From Polynucleobacter sp. AP-Capit-er-40B-B4 (GTDB lineage: Bacteria > Pseudomonadota > Gammaproteobacteria > Burkholderiales > Burkholderiaceae): DNA of 64,000 nt. The stretch is taken from the NCBI RefSeq assembly GCF_018882245.1, contig NZ_JACVOV010000002.1:310001-374000 (forward strand). Reading direction: 5' to 3'. Shown one piece after another: positions 53,885 to 64,000 of this stretch. Numbering within the stretch: the stretch's first letter is position 1; every line of letters begins with the position of its first letter. Both the position numbers and the translations under genes were made by a program. The notes under the pieces are model-generated. The model had not been told where the DNA came from. It was given only the letters and a program-made list of their open reading frames with translations, and did not search any database.

Positions 53885-56698
53885 CTAGCTCAAATTAGAG
53901 GGCGCTTTAAATATTTCCAACCAAAGGGCTTGCACTGCATCCCTGGCGGCAATGAACTCAGGCTCCCGATCAAGGTGGACGCGAGTTTTTTCAGCACCAT
54001 CTAGACGAAGTCGATGTTGGCGTGCCCTCAATAAGCGATAAGCGTCAGCAACGGATTGCGCAGCACCATTGGCGATTAAACCCATCTCGCCAGCAATCTG
54101 CAATAGGGCAATGTTACCGAGATTGCCGATCAATTTGGGATATTGATGAGCATAGGCAAGCACCAAGAATTGGACCATAAATTCAATATCCACCATTCCG
54201 CCAGCGTCGTGCTTTAAGTCAAATTCTGGATTGGTATTAGGATGGCCCGCATGGACTTTGCGGCGCATCTCTAAAATTTCAGAGCGGAGCTGCTCAATAT
54301 TTCTTTGTTGGCTTAACACTTCAGAGCGAACAGAATCAAAGAATAAGCCTACCGGGGGATTGCCAGCTGAGAAGCGTGCGCGCGTGAGAGCTTGATGCTC
54401 CCAAACCCAAGCAGCATTGTCACCCTCACGAAGTTGATACTTCCTAAATGCCCCCGCATTAGTCACCAAGAATCCAGCCGATCCATTAGGACGCAAGCGA
54501 GTATCAATTTCAAATAGACTGCCAGTAGAAGTAAATGCGGTAAGCCAGTTAATCATTCTCTTTGCTAATAAAGCATAAATTTCTTGGGCAGCGTAATCAG
54601 CCTCATCCGCCTGATATAAAAAGATAATGTCTAAATCAGAAGCGTAGCCCAACTCTTTGCCACCTAACTTGCCATAAGAAATCACAGCAAAAGGCGGATT
54701 TGTATCGGCAGGTAAATCAAATTTCTTAACCACACTTGGCCAGACTCGCTCGAAGGTGGTTTGCAGGACCAAATCTGCTAACGCTGACAAATGATCGCTT
54801 ACTTGCTCCACTGGTAATGCTTGTTGCACGCCAATTCCAAGATCGGCTAGTAGCGTAATGAACGTTTCATTGTGATGTGTCACTCGCAAAATATCCATTG
54901 CTTGCTCAGAGCCATCACCATCAGACATCACATCATCAAGCTGCATATTGAGGTTGGATCGCACCTCATCCCAATACTTTGCCGGGTCCTCAATTAATGC
55001 TCTTTCAGCCTGAGAATTCAATAAGTAATCTAGCAAATGAGGATGGCGCGTTAAATATTGAGCTCCCCATTGAGACGCCTTGAGTAAATTCAATACGTTT
55101 GATAGCGCCCTAGGATACTCGGCCAAAATAGATAGATAGGCGCTGCGTCTAGCTATTGCTTCAAGTAAATCAAAGAAACGCAATAACGTTTGATCGGCAT
55201 GTGCTGAAGTAGAGCCATCATATTGCAAACTCTCTGCCGCTTTACACATCAAGTTATCGAAAATTAAACGACTTTTTTCAGGTAATAACTTTTGCTTTGG
55301 GCTATCCACCCAAGCCTGCCAACGCAGACAAGAGCTAGGGAAGAATGCTTGATCAGGAACCCAGTCAATAGCTAAGGGCGCTATTTCAAGACGTGCACCA
55401 TCATCCAATAAAAAGGCTTTTTCAAATAAGTGCGCAACATGATTCTGGTGTCGCTCTAATTCAACCACAAGGTCATCTATCTGCGCATCTTGACCCAACA
55501 TCGAAATAGCTAAGCGCGCACGGGCACTTTCATCATCTGGCAGGTAGTGTGTTTGCTGATCGTCCCAAGCCTGTATGCGATGTTCTAAACGCCTTAAGAA
55601 AATATAAGCTGCTTGTAATGACTCCACTTCATGAGCCCGCAAGATATTGCAATGCTTAATGAGCTCCAACACCTCTAAACTAGGGCGCACCCTAAAACGA
55701 GGATCCGTACCACCTCGCATCAACTGGAACATTTGCGCTAAAAATTCAATCTCTCGAATGCCGCCGCGACCCAACTTAATGTCACGCGATCGTCCTTGAT
55801 GCCCCGAGGATCTTTTTTCGGCTTCGGCCTGTATTTGTGCATGCAAGTCGCGAATAGACGCAATAACGCCGTAGTCCAAATGTCTCCGATATACAAAGGG
55901 GCGAATCAGCTGATCTAACTCTTTTTGACAATGAGTAAAGTCTGGGGACCCCGGGAGCGGCGCAATCAATCTACCTTTAATCCATGCATAGCGCTCCCAC
56001 TCTCTACCTTGCACTAAGAGATATTCCTCTAACATGTCCAAACTACATACCAAAGGTCCCGAATCACCATTAGGGCGAAGGCGCATATCTACGCGGAATA
56101 CAAAACCGTTGGCATCGTGCTCAGCAAGCATCTTAATTAGGCGCTTACCCATTCGAGTAAACCACTCGTGATTAGACAAACTCTTCGGGCCGCCAATGGT
56201 CTCACCCTCATGCTCATACAAAAATATGAGATCGATATCCGAAGATAGATTTAATTCAAGACCGCCCAATTTGCCCATACCAACGACCATAAGAGGCATT
56301 TCAGATTGAGTCGTATTACTCCAAGGCAGCCCAAAACGATTTTTGAGATCTTCTCGAATGAATGTTATCGATGCAGTAACTGCCAATTCGGCAAAATGAC
56401 TTAGCGCGTGGGTGACCTCATCTAAGCCAGCCAAACCATTTAAGTCCCGAAAGGCCACCCATAACATCAAGCGCTGCCTTGCTAAGCGTAAATTGGCCAT
56501 CCACTCAGCCTCATCCTGCACGCTCGATGCAGGAATTACCTGGCATTCCTCCAGCAAATTCCTAATGCCTTGTAAATCAACCTTTTGTCGCCCCCGAATG
56601 CCAAGCCACTCAACCCATTCAGGGCGCGCACTTAGCCAACGTCGCGCATAAGTCGAATGTTGCTCCAAAAAATCGATTTGCCGGGAAAAATCATCCAT
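53885..56698 (-). CDS. glnE: Bifunctional glutamine synthetase adenylyltransferase/adenylyl-removing enzyme
   Basis: A 937-residue enzyme that adenylylates or deadenylylates glutamine synthetase under PII control. Two homologous nucleotidyltransferase domains are visible: an N-terminal adenylyl-removing one with 'GGLELNLSSDIDLIFLYEH' near residue 153, and a C-terminal adenylylating one with 'GGKELGYASDLDIIFLYQ' near residue 686. Both retain the DxD metal ligands. It is close to the E. coli length. It converges on recN and is divergent from yhdP. A TAAGAT box lies six bases before the ATG. Confidence 0.97.
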   Translation of the reverse strand: MDDFSRQIDFLEQHSTYARRWLSARPEWVEWLGIRGRQKVDLQGIRNLLEECQVIPASSVQDEAEWMANLRLARQRLMLWVAFRDLNGLAGLDEVTHALSHFAELAVTASITFIREDLKNRFGLPWSNTTQSEMPLMVVGMGKLGGLELNLSSDIDLIFLYEHEGETIGGPKSLSNHEWFTRMGKRLIKMLAEHDANGFVFRVDMRLRPNGDSGPLVCSLDMLEEYLLVQGREWERYAWIKGRLIAPLPGSPDFTHCQKELDQLIRPFVYRRHLDYGVIASIRDLHAQIQAEAEKRSSGHQGRSRDIKLGRGGIREIEFLAQMFQLMRGGTDPRFRVRPSLEVLELIKHCNILRAHEVESLQAAYIFLRRLEHRIQAWDDQQTHYLPDDESARARLAISMLGQDAQIDDLVVELERHQNHVAHLFEKAFLLDDGARLEIAPLAIDWVPDQAFFPSSCLRWQAWVDSPKQKLLPEKSRLIFDNLMCKAAESLQYDGSTSAHADQTLLRFFDLLEAIARRSAYLSILAEYPRALSNVLNLLKASQWGAQYLTRHPHLLDYLLNSQAERALIEDPAKYWDEVRSNLNMQLDDVMSDGDGSEQAMDILRVTHHNETFITLLADLGIGVQQALPVEQVSDHLSALADLVLQTTFERVWPSVVKKFDLPADTNPPFAVISYGKLGGKELGYASDLDIIFLYQADEADYAAQEIYALLAKRMINWLTAFTSTGSLFEIDTRLRPNGSAGFLVTNAGAFRKYQLREGDNAAWVWEHQALTRARFSAGNPPVGLFFDSVRSEVLSQQRNIEQLRSEILEMRRKVHAGHPNTNPEFDLKHDAGGMVDIEFMVQFLVLAYAHQYPKLIGNLGNIALLQIAGEMGLIANGAAQSVADAYRLLRARQHRLRLDGAEKTRVHLDREPEFIAARDAVQALWLEIFKAPSNLS

Positions 56699-56739
56699 CC
56701 CCCAATCTTAATCCGACCTTGAAAACCCCTGCCATAAGC

Positions 56740-56769
56740 TTGGCGATCAAGCTGAGGCTGACGGATAAT
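56740..56769 (+). promoter_or_regulatory. yhdP promoter, predicted leaderless start
   Basis: TTGGCG (56740-56745), 18-base spacer, GATAAT (56764-56769), and the ATG seven bases later at 56777. Confidence 0.6.
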
Positions 56770-56776
56770 AGAGGCC

Positions 56777-59700
56777 ATGCTGCAAAACATTATTCCGCCT
56801 CGCCTTAAGAGCGCACTTGCTAAACGCCCTCAAGGCTTGAGTCGAGCTTGGCGTAAGCGTGCCCTGATTTTGGTGGGGGTAGTTTTGGCAGTTTCTGTAC
56901 TTGTGCATATCGGGGTCCGTTTTGTTCTTTGGCCTCAAATTGAGAAATCGAAAGCCTCAGTTGAAAAACTCATCAGTGCGCGAATTGGTACTGATGTATC
57001 GATGGACTCACTACATGTCTCATGGACTGGAATTAGGCCTGATTTTGAAATCGAGGGCTTACGTTTTAACAGTCCAGAAAAAACACAAGCTCTTTTATTT
57101 ATACAAAAGATAAATGGGCAGTTAAGCTGGGCATCCTTTTATCATCTCGCGCCTTTTTTTCAGGAGCTTAATTTTGAAGGCGCTGAAATTCATGCGCAAC
57201 GCAATAATAAAGGCGTAATAACCATTGCAGGAATATCCATTGACGGTAAACCCAATGACTATTCAGCTGAGAATTGGCTCTTTTCTCAGAATGAAATTCG
57301 AGTAAACAATGTCAAATTATTTTGGGAAGATCAGCTTAAAAAGAAATCAACTACTTCGATAGAAGTACAAAGCCTCACTCTCAGCAACGGCATTCGCAGC
57401 CATCAAGGCTCAATCAGCGCAACAACCCCTTGGACCAAAGGGCCCCTCCTAATTGATATTGATTTGGTACATCATATCGGCGGTCAAGCAGGCAATTGGC
57501 GCGATTGGATTGGAACCATATCCTGGAATTTAAATGCTCTTCAGCTTGGCCAGATTGCCCACGACTTTTCTCTTCCATTAAGCACTTTAGAAGGAGTACT
57601 CAGCTCTAAAGGGAAATTAAAAATTGATAACGGCAAGCCAGATGGTGGCGAAATTTACCTTGCTGCTGATGACTTAACGGTACAACTATCGAAGAATGAG
57701 GATGCAATTGCCCTAGGAAGATTGGAAACCAATCTCACTCAAGAGACGGTCGATGGACTTATCGCAGTTACTACTAAGTCTTTTGCATGGCGAGATATCG
57801 ATAGTCCAAAAACTGCTCCGCTAGATATTCTCAGCCCGATGACTTTCCGCTGGAGACCTCCGGCTGCAGATGGAGAAATTAAGGAGTTTGGATTTTCATC
57901 CCCTAAAATTTCGGTAGAGGATATTGCCCTATTTGCAATGAACTTGCCCCTTTCTAAAAAAGTTCACCAATGGATTAAAGCTTCACAAGCGGATGGCGAA
58001 CTTCAAGACCTCGATCTCAAATGGTCTGAAAGCAAGTCTGCTTTGTCGGCCCTCAACATTCCGGGTGGATGGTTTAAATCAAATAAGCTGGACTTTGCCA
58101 TCAGTGGAAAATTAGTGAACGTCGGATTTATTGGTATTAATAAATCTATACCCACCGTATCCAATCTATCGGGATTCTTGACTGCAGACCAAAATAAAGG
58201 AAGCTTCACCGTCCAATCGAAAAATTTGGGCGTGGAGATAAATGATTTATTGGTTGACCCAAAAATAAAACTAGATAAGGCCAATGGTGAAATTTCTTGG
58301 TCAAAACAAAAAGGTAATTGGGTCATTAATGCAAAACAAATGGCGCTTAGTAATCCAGAGATTTCGACAACACTCAATCTGAACTACATCATTGGCGATG
58401 CTAAAAAACCGGACTACATGGCTTTAGATATGGGCTTTGCACAAGCCAATCTTAAAACTGCGTATCGCTATTTACCGGTTGGCATGGGAAGCGAAGCCAA
58501 GACTTATCTAAGCAAAGCCTTTGATGCTGGGGTGATTAAAAAAGGAAATCTGCACATTAAGGGCGACCCAAATGAAGTGCCATTCCCCAAAGTGGGCGCA
58601 GGGGAATTCACGCTCAACCTACCCATCATTGGGGCAACTTTTAGCCCGGTGCCCACCTCATCTCCTGCGCAAGGAGTATGGCCCGCCTTTAATAAGGTAG
58701 ATGGCGTTATTAATATGCAGAATGCCAACTTTACGGTAGATATTAATCAGGCGAGCTACAAACAAGTTGCTCTAAGCAAATTCCATGCGGAGATCCCAAA
58801 TGTTAGTGCGAAGCAATTAATCCTGACGGTGAATGGCGAAGCTCAGGGTGATGCGCCACAACTCCTAGACTATTTATTTACCTCACCCGTTGGCAAGAAA
58901 CAAATTGAGCTTGAGAAAAATCTAAAAATAACGGGGCCGACCAATTTAAACCTTGGTTTAAAGGTTCCGCTAACCGGCAGCGGAAATACCAACACCGATA
59001 TTCAATTAACATTTCCAGGCAATAGAGTTCAATGGGGTGATACACCCCCATTTGAGAATCTCAAGGGCAAAGTTCGAATTACAGAGGTGAACCCAGAATT
59101 CGAAGACATTACCGCAAACTTTATGGGCGGCTCTGTCAAAATTTCTGGCGGGACACGATCACAAGGCAATCAAAATTTCACTATTCAAGGCGATGTGGCA
59201 GCAAGTTTTATCAAGGATTATTTTGCGCAAGACGTAAGCCCAGAAGCTCAGCCAATATTGCTCGCAATGAGTGGCTCAGCAAAATATGATGGCTCTCTCA
59301 ACTTCAATAAGAGTGGCAGCGAAGTTAATTTGAAACTGGATATGCGCGAATGGGCCAGCAGCGCTCCATTACCACTTAAAAAATCAATAGGGACAGCACT
59401 CGCAGGAGAGCTAATCGTAAAAAGTATCACCAACAAATCAGGTCCCAGCACTTTGATCTGGAATGGAAAATTAGGGGATCAATACTCCGCTCAAGGAGAA
59501 ATGAGCGGCGACAACACTGCTCGTAACTCTATCGGTATCGGCACTCCGGCAACGTTGCCCCAGCAAGGGCTCCTCCTCAATCTTGCAAGCAATGAGATCA
59601 ATCTAGATGCCTGGCAAGAATTCCTAGAGTCTCAAGCGAAAAAAAATGTGGCGGCAAAAACAGTTAAGCCTAGTAATAACTCGCTACAAATTTCTGCCCA

Positions 59701-60928
59701 ACTAAAAAAAATCATTTTGTTTAATCGCATTTGGCAGGACATCAACCTTACCGCCGGCAATAAGAGTGGTGTATGGGATGCCCGTTTTAGAGGCTCACCG
59801 CAAGTGGCCGGAAATATTCAATTTCAACCTGCAAATTCTGCACAACCTAGCGGACTTATCAGCGGTCGACTGGTTCGATTAAAGATTGCAGATGAGCTTC
59901 CTGAGCCAATTGACAACACAAAGCCAACACAAAATTCTGCCACCAAGAAAAATGGAATGATTCCGAGCTCAATCCCAAGTCTGGATTTATCTATTGACGA
60001 TTTTGATTGGAAAAAAGCACAGCTTGGTCAGGTAAAAATTAAAACCAAGACCATAGGCAATACTGTCAATTTCGAATCTGTTCAATTTAACAATCCACAA
60101 GGTAGCTCAACTACCACCGGTCGTTGGGTTGGCGCGACGCAAAATACTCCTGCTCATACCAACTTAAATGTTGATCTCGATATCAAGGACGCAGGTCAAA
60201 TTATTGGCCACTGGACTAATCAAAAGTCAGTAGAGGGCGGGCAAGGCAAGCTGACGCTAAATGCAGATTGGGATGGCTCTCCATTCGCCCCTCAATATGA
60301 AACTCTGACAGGCAAGGCAAACTTGAACCTGGAAAAAGGTCGTCTCTTAGAGGTCAATACGAGTGGTGCAAAACTTCTAGATGTTCTAAGCTTGCAAAGT
60401 TTGTTTAGGTTTGCCACCTTAGACCTAAAAGGCAGCCTAGGTAATATTGTCACCAAAGGAACCCCATTCAATACTATTGACGCCTCTTTTGATATGAATG
60501 CGGGCGTAGCTCAAACTAAACAATTCACAATGGGACTAGACCAGGCACGTGTTGCTATGAGCGGACAAATAAATATCCCTAAGCAAACGCAAGATTTGCG
60601 TGTCACTATTTTTCCAACAATTGATGCTACCGCAGGCTCTTTGGCCGCATTTGCCATAAACCCAATCGTAGGTCTTGGCGCCCTTGTTGGGCAGTACCTC
60701 ATTACCAGCCAAATTAATCGCAACCTTCAATCCGACTACTTGGTCCAAGGCTCTTGGGATAACCCAGAAGTAATTCCCCTTGATCAAAAGGGGCAGCCGA
60801 TTGATGCGAAAACATTGGATACGATCCGCAGCAAGGACTTGCTTAAAGAGCAGAGCAAGCCGGACAACGCTACAGGACCACAAACTAACCCAAACAATTC
60901 AAGCGCTCCCAATAAAACCACTAACTAA
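56777..60928 (+). CDS. yhdP: YhdP-family AsmA-like envelope protein
   Basis: A 1383-residue protein with one N-terminal membrane segment (about residues 29-47, 'ALILVGVVLAVSVLVHIGV') and a very long periplasmic part rich in beta strands, ending in an AsmA/DUF3971-type C-terminal region. YhdP, TamB and related AsmA-like proteins form a bridge carrying phospholipids between the inner and outer membranes in E. coli; this role is inferred here from family. The last 40 residues are Pro/Asn/Ser/Thr-rich. It is followed by nit and tldD after six and about 20 bases, a conserved gene neighbourhood. Confidence 0.9.
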   Translation: MLQNIIPPRLKSALAKRPQGLSRAWRKRALILVGVVLAVSVLVHIGVRFVLWPQIEKSKASVEKLISARIGTDVSMDSLHVSWTGIRPDFEIEGLRFNSPEKTQALLFIQKINGQLSWASFYHLAPFFQELNFEGAEIHAQRNNKGVITIAGISIDGKPNDYSAENWLFSQNEIRVNNVKLFWEDQLKKKSTTSIEVQSLTLSNGIRSHQGSISATTPWTKGPLLIDIDLVHHIGGQAGNWRDWIGTISWNLNALQLGQIAHDFSLPLSTLEGVLSSKGKLKIDNGKPDGGEIYLAADDLTVQLSKNEDAIALGRLETNLTQETVDGLIAVTTKSFAWRDIDSPKTAPLDILSPMTFRWRPPAADGEIKEFGFSSPKISVEDIALFAMNLPLSKKVHQWIKASQADGELQDLDLKWSESKSALSALNIPGGWFKSNKLDFAISGKLVNVGFIGINKSIPTVSNLSGFLTADQNKGSFTVQSKNLGVEINDLLVDPKIKLDKANGEISWSKQKGNWVINAKQMALSNPEISTTLNLNYIIGDAKKPDYMALDMGFAQANLKTAYRYLPVGMGSEAKTYLSKAFDAGVIKKGNLHIKGDPNEVPFPKVGAGEFTLNLPIIGATFSPVPTSSPAQGVWPAFNKVDGVINMQNANFTVDINQASYKQVALSKFHAEIPNVSAKQLILTVNGEAQGDAPQLLDYLFTSPVGKKQIELEKNLKITGPTNLNLGLKVPLTGSGNTNTDIQLTFPGNRVQWGDTPPFENLKGKVRITEVNPEFEDITANFMGGSVKISGGTRSQGNQNFTIQGDVAASFIKDYFAQDVSPEAQPILLAMSGSAKYDGSLNFNKSGSEVNLKLDMREWASSAPLPLKKSIGTALAGELIVKSITNKSGPSTLIWNGKLGDQYSAQGEMSGDNTARNSIGIGTPATLPQQGLLLNLASNEINLDAWQEFLESQAKKNVAAKTVKPSNNSLQISAQLKKIILFNRIWQDINLTAGNKSGVWDARFRGSPQVAGNIQFQPANSAQPSGLISGRLVRLKIADELPEPIDNTKPTQNSATKKNGMIPSSIPSLDLSIDDFDWKKAQLGQVKIKTKTIGNTVNFESVQFNNPQGSSTTTGRWVGATQNTPAHTNLNVDLDIKDAGQIIGHWTNQKSVEGGQGKLTLNADWDGSPFAPQYETLTGKANLNLEKGRLLEVNTSGAKLLDVLSLQSLFRFATLDLKGSLGNIVTKGTPFNTIDASFDMNAGVAQTKQFTMGLDQARVAMSGQINIPKQTQDLRVTIFPTIDATAGSLAAFAINPIVGLGALVGQYLITSQINRNLQSDYLVQGSWDNPEVIPLDQKGQPIDAKTLDTIRSKDLLKEQSKPDNATGPQTNPNNSSAPNKTTN

Positions 60929-60934
60929 ATTGTT

Positions 60935-61768
60935 ATGAGCACATCCGCAAATCTTGCAACTCTCAAGGTCGCTTCTATTCAGATGGTCTCCACCCCCAAT
61001 GTGCAAGAGAACCTTTCTACAGCAAGTAGACTCATCGCAGCGGCGGCAGCGGATGGCGCGCAATTAGCCGTTCTACCAGAATACTTTTGCCTAATGGGCC
61101 TTAAGGACACCGATAAAGTCTCTGCTCGAGAAAGAGTTGGAAGTGGCCCCATTCAAGAACAACTCACGGAGATTACTAGGCAGAACAAACTTTATTTAGT
61201 AGCTGGAACCATCCCACTCGAGGCACGAGATCCAAATAAAGTACTCAATACAACACTTGTATTTGATCCCGCCGGCCAACAAATCACTCGTTACGACAAA
61301 ATTCATTTATTTGGCTTTCAAACGGCAACTGAGCGCTATCAAGAATCGGAAACGATTGAAGCTGGAAACGAGCCAGGGATCTTAAAAATTTCAATCGATG
61401 ACAATGATTGGACTTTTGGTTTGAGCATTTGTTACGACCTACGCTTTCCAGAGCTGTATCGCTCTTTAGGTCCGGTAGATTGCCATATCATCCCCGCCGC
61501 ATTCACATACACCACCGGAAAAGACCATTGGGAAATTCTGTTGCGCGCCCGAGCCATTGAAAACCAAAGTTATGTATTAGCATCAGCCCAAGGTGGTAAA
61601 CATCAAAACCAGCGTCGTACTTGGGGTAATACTATGCTGATTGACCCTTGGGGCGAGGTCTTAGCCAATCTCCCTGAAGGAGAAGGCTTTATTTCTGGGG
61701 TCTTGTGCAAAGATAAATTAAACGAGGTACGCTCTAAGTTACCCGCACTTGCACATCGCAAGCTTTAA
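60935..61768 (+). CDS. Carbon-nitrogen hydrolase (Nit1-like, probable deaminated-glutathione amidase)
   Basis: A 277-residue nitrilase-superfamily enzyme. The Glu-Lys-Cys triad is visible in 'LPEYFCLMG', '[10 protein letters not shown]' and '[15 protein letters not shown]' (Cys near residue 167). The '[17 protein letters not shown]' segment is characteristic of the Nit1/YbeM branch, which hydrolyses deaminated glutathione formed by transaminase side reactions. An omega-amidase or other amidase is the alternative. It lies in the yhdP-nit-tldD unit. Confidence 0.88.
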   Translation: MSTSANLATLKVASIQMVSTPNVQENLSTASRLIAAAAADGAQLAVLPEYFCLMGLKDTDKVSARERVGSGPIQEQLTEITRQNKLYLVAGTIPLEARDPNKVLNTTLVFDPAGQQITRYDKIHLFGFQTATERYQESETIEAGNEPGILKISIDDNDWTFGLSICYDLRFPELYRSLGPVDCHIIPAAFTYTTGKDHWEILLRARAIENQSYVLASAQGGKHQNQRRTWGNTMLIDPWGEVLANLPEGEGFISGVLCKDKLNEVRSKLPALAHRKL

Positions 61769-61788
61769 AGAAAGATTTGCCCAATCAC

Positions 61789-63279
61789 ATGAATGCACCA
61801 GAAGCACTATTTCCTGCAAATTGGACTAAAGCCAAAAAGCAAGCAGACCTCATTAAATTAGCCAAATCTATTCTGCTTGAGCCAACAGGATTATCAGAGC
61901 AAGATTTGCATCACACCTTTGGCCATCTATTCACCCATCGCCTTGATGATGCGGACCTTTACTTTCAACACACTCGCAGCGAGAGCTGGAGTCTGGAAGA
62001 GGGTATCGTTAAATCTGGCAGCTTCAATATTGATCAAGGTGTTGGAGTACGCGCTATCTATGGTGATAAGACTGCCTTCGCCTATTCAGATGAAATTAAT
62101 TTAGAAGCTTTAAGTAAGGCAGCAAAGGCAACTCGAGTAATCGGGCCAGCAGGCGGCAAGCAAGCGGTTGCAAGCAAATTATTTAATCCCGTATCAAATA
62201 AGCTGTACTCAGATATCAACCCCCTTGACTCACTACAGCCAAAGGAAAAAATCGCGTTACTAGAAAGCATAGAGCGCCGAGCTAAGGCGCGTGATCCACG
62301 CATCATTCAAGTGATGGCAAGTCTTGCTGGAGAGTTTGATGTAGTTTTAGTGGTTAGGGCTGATGGCTTGTTGGCTGCCGATGTCCGCCCCTTAGTGCGC
62401 GTTTCCGTTCATGTCATTGCAGAACAAAATGGTCGCCGAGAATCCGGATCTTCCGGTGGTGGCGCACGCCATGACTACCTGTACTTCGATCAAGAACTCA
62501 TTAATCGCTATGTTGATGAAGCGGTTGATGGTGCTTTAGTGAACCTAGAATCACGCCCTGCCCCAGCTGGCCCAATGACTGTGGTGATGGGTCCAGGCTG
62601 GCCAGGCGTCCTTTTGCATGAAGCGGTTGGTCATGGACTTGAGGGTGACTTTAATCGCAAGGGATCCTCCGCATTTGCCGGACGAATTGGCCAACGTGTT
62701 GCTGCAAAAGGGGTCACTGTCGTTGATGATGGCACCCTATCTGGACGTAGAGGCTCTTTAAATATTGACGATGAAGGTACGCCGACTCAATGCACTACAT
62801 TAATTGAGGATGGCATTTTGAAGGGCTACATTCAGGATAGTCTCAATGCACGCTTAATGAATATGCCCCTCACCGGCAATGGTCGACGCGAAAGCTTTGC
62901 CTCGCTCCCGATGCCGCGCATGACTAATACCTACATGCTAGCTGGCAAAGACGATCCCCAAGAAATTGTGGCTAGCATTAAACGTGGCTTATACGCGGTC
63001 AATTTTGGCGGCGGTCAAGTGGATATCACCAGCGGCAAATTTGTTTTTTCGGCTTCAGAAGCCTACTGGGTTGAAAACGGCAAAATCCAATACCCCGTTA
63101 AAGGTGCCACCATTATTGGCAGCGGTCCAGAGTCCCTAAAACAGGTCTCCATGATCGGAAATGACCTCAAACTCGATGGCGGGGTTGGGGTTTGCGGTAA
63201 GGAAGGGCAAAGCGTTCCTGTTGGAGTCGGGCAACCCACTCTCCGAATTGACAGCCTTACCGTGGGTGGGACTGCCTGA
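61789..63279 (+). CDS. tldD: Metalloprotease TldD
   Basis: A 496-residue subunit of the TldD/TldE peptidase. The zinc site is '[20 protein letters not shown]', an HExxxH motif beginning near residue 277, and '[12 protein letters not shown]' precedes it. In E. coli the complex degrades unfolded peptides and matures microcin B17. ATG 61789 is preferred; a TTG at 61777 with AAGAAAGA upstream would add four residues. The partner tldE/pmbA is not in the window. Confidence 0.95.
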   Translation: MNAPEALFPANWTKAKKQADLIKLAKSILLEPTGLSEQDLHHTFGHLFTHRLDDADLYFQHTRSESWSLEEGIVKSGSFNIDQGVGVRAIYGDKTAFAYSDEINLEALSKAAKATRVIGPAGGKQAVASKLFNPVSNKLYSDINPLDSLQPKEKIALLESIERRAKARDPRIIQVMASLAGEFDVVLVVRADGLLAADVRPLVRVSVHVIAEQNGRRESGSSGGGARHDYLYFDQELINRYVDEAVDGALVNLESRPAPAGPMTVVMGPGWPGVLLHEAVGHGLEGDFNRKGSSAFAGRIGQRVAAKGVTVVDDGTLSGRRGSLNIDDEGTPTQCTTLIEDGILKGYIQDSLNARLMNMPLTGNGRRESFASLPMPRMTNTYMLAGKDDPQEIVASIKRGLYAVNFGGGQVDITSGKFVFSASEAYWVENGKIQYPVKGATIIGSGPESLKQVSMIGNDLKLDGGVGVCGKEGQSVPVGVGQPTLRIDSLTVGGTA

Positions 63280-63297
63280 TATTGGCAAATTACGGCT

Positions 63298-64000
<703 letters not shown>

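Overview
The window is a gene-dense, mid-40s %GC stretch of a betaproteobacterial chromosome. Protein sequences and gene order (hrcA-hemH-grpE-dnaK-dnaJ, argF/DUF3579/rpsT/murJ, purM/AI-2E permease/hda, HAD-pcnB-folK-panB, yhdP-nit-tldD) point to Burkholderiales, most likely a small-genome freshwater Polynucleobacter. That assignment is inferred from protein resemblance and compactness; no 16S gene is present. I see no rRNA, tRNA, CRISPR array, insertion sequence, prophage or integron, and no gene-free stretch of 300 bases or more.

Layout. 1-2.7 kb (-): alaS and the start of a tusA-like gene. 2.8-4.9 kb (+): tctB-tctA carboxylate transporter membrane subunits without tctC. 4.9-9.9 kb: glnS, a convergent NAD-dependent epimerase-like gene, an iron-sulfur flavin reductase and an argD-type aminotransferase. 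9.9-16.1 kb (-): slpA-ispH followed by a branched-chain amino-acid ABC transporter (binding lipoprotein, livH, livM, livG, livF). 16.1-17.4 kb (+): radC, rpmB, rpmG. 17.5-20.9 kb (-): purN, rsmB, fatty acid desaturase. 20.9-26.9 kb (+): ribF, ileS, lspA, coaBC, dut. 27.0-30.0 kb (-): a small unknown gene, clpA, clpS; then divergent cspA and a DUF192 gene. 31.0-33.6 kb (-): argF, argG, ppnP. 33.8-36.9 kb: DUF3579, rpsT (-), murJ, a SirB1-like gene. 37.0-45.1 kb: dedA (-), miaA, purM (-), AI-2E permease, hda, HAD phosphatase, pcnB, folK, panB. 45.1-51.2 kb (-): hrcA, hemH, grpE, dnaK, dnaJ. 51.3-64.0 kb: nadK, recN, glnE (-), yhdP, nit, tldD and a truncated DAHP synthase.

Almost everything is housekeeping: translation and rRNA/tRNA modification, cofactor synthesis (FAD, CoA, NADP, folate, haem), arginine and purine synthesis, proteostasis (Clp and Hsp70), envelope biogenesis and nitrogen control. 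I found no previously undescribed multi-gene system. The notable signal is regulatory: clear sigma-32 promoters for grpE and dnaK, many -10 boxes lying 5-7 bases before start codons (predicted leaderless mRNAs), palindromes on the alaS and aroG promoters, interlocked divergent promoters (purN/ribF, hrcA/nadK, slpA/radC), and hairpins built into gene ends.
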